From the NCBI GenBank assembly GCA_002068715.1, contig MWAR01000641.1, positions 1-5,716 of the forward strand: a DNA stretch of 5,716 nt. The letters are read 5' to 3'. Both the position numbers and the translations under genes were made by a program. This document shows positions 5,455 to 5,716 of the stretch, one piece after another. The stretch is from a bacterium ADurb.Bin374. Lineage in GTDB: Bacteria > Riflebacteria > Ozemobacteria > Ozemobacterales > Ozemobacteraceae. How positions within the stretch are numbered: position 1 is the stretch's first letter; every line of letters starts with the position of its first letter. The notes beneath the pieces were generated by a model. It searched no databases. It saw only the letters and a list, made by a program, of their open reading frames with translations, and was not told the DNA's origin.

Positions 5455-5716
5455 ATGAACCTCATCGTCACTGCCTCTTCCGAAGAGTGGAGCGCGCATC
5501 TCGCCCGCTTTTCGCCGTGCTATCGCGACATCTATTTCAGCTACGACTGGCATGACCTGTTTGCCAGAGACGTCGGGGCCGAGCCAAGGGCCTTTCTCTT
5601 CGAAGGAACTCGCGGAACCCGAGTTCTCTACCCGTTCCTGCTTCGGAAAATTCCGGCGCGCTTTTCCGCGTCCCCTCTCTTCGCGTGCGAATCCGCCTAT
5701 GGTTACGGCGGCCCCC
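5455..5716 (+). CDS. FemAB/GNAT-like acyltransferase, 5' part only
   Basis: An open frame from the ATG at 5455 runs off the right edge with 87 codons read. The protein starts MNLIVTASSEEWSAHLARFS and holds DIYFSYDWHDLF (25-36), RVLYPFLLRKIP (56-67) and SAYGYGGP (80-87). This order matches the N-terminal half of FemAB-like/GNAT N-acyltransferases, which often carry a D-x-Y-F segment, a YPFLLR strand and a P-Y-G-Y-G-G-P turn. Such enzymes, frequent in surface polysaccharide and exosortase-associated loci, are expected to add an acyl or aminoacyl group to a sugar or peptide. The gene lies 15 nt after the nucleotidyltransferase stop, with no Shine-Dalgarno but no room for a promoter either, so it is very probably the third gene of the same operon. 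The catalytic C-terminal half is outside the window. Confidence 0.78.
   Translation, partial: MNLIVTASSEEWSAHLARFSPCYRDIYFSYDWHDLFARDVGAEPRAFLFEGTRGTRVLYPFLLRKIPARFSASPLFACESAYGYGGP

Noticed and set aside
5032..5553. Minus-strand frame of 173 codons over the nucleotidyltransferase end
   Set aside because: Antisense shadow of two real genes with composition driven by their codon usage.

Overview
The window is GC-rich bacterial chromosomal DNA carrying six protein-coding genes. Two lie on the minus strand at the left and four on the plus strand, the last one cut by the window edge. No rRNA, tRNA, CRISPR array, insertion sequence or phage gene was seen. The clear TTGACA/TATAAT-type promoters, the Shine-Dalgarno sequences and an intrinsic terminator with a U-tract point to a bacterium, even though the largest left-hand gene belongs to a family best known from archaea (cyclic 2,3-diphosphoglycerate synthetase). 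GC content, a HEAT-repeat protein and surface-glycan genes would fit an uncultivated lineage such as Candidatus Riflebacteria/Ozemobacteria, but that placement is a guess.

Left block (about 125-1927, minus strand): a compact, complete transcription unit. A strong promoter (TTGACT-17 bp-TAGGAT with an extended -10 TGn) drives a small FmdB-type zinc-ribbon protein (80 aa). After a 73-nt gap comes a P-loop NTPase of the cyclic 2,3-diphosphoglycerate synthetase family (448 aa). A textbook Rho-independent terminator follows 17 nt after its stop codon.

Centre (1928-3671, plus strand): a divergent promoter (TTGACA-16 bp-TATAAA) sits only 12 bp before the ATG of a 559-aa HEAT-repeat protein, so its mRNA should have almost no leader. 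The second half of that protein is an unrecognised domain.

Right block (3672-5716, plus strand): a 147-bp gap rich in dyads, including an AT-rich inverted repeat, a GC palindrome and a 15-bp dyad. It precedes a tightly packed gene string: a DJ-1/PfpI-superfamily protein with a strong Shine-Dalgarno, a two-CBS-domain sugar-1-phosphate nucleotidyltransferase 4 nt later, and after 15 nt the start of a FemAB/GNAT-like acyltransferase. The last two are typical of surface-glycan or flagellin-glycan loci, so the window probably enters a glycan biosynthesis cluster at its right edge. I see no strong evidence for a wholly new system. The most interesting points are the self-contained zinc-ribbon/cDPG-synthetase operon, the near-leaderless HEAT gene, its orphan C-terminal domain, and the dyad-rich control region ahead of the DJ-1 gene.
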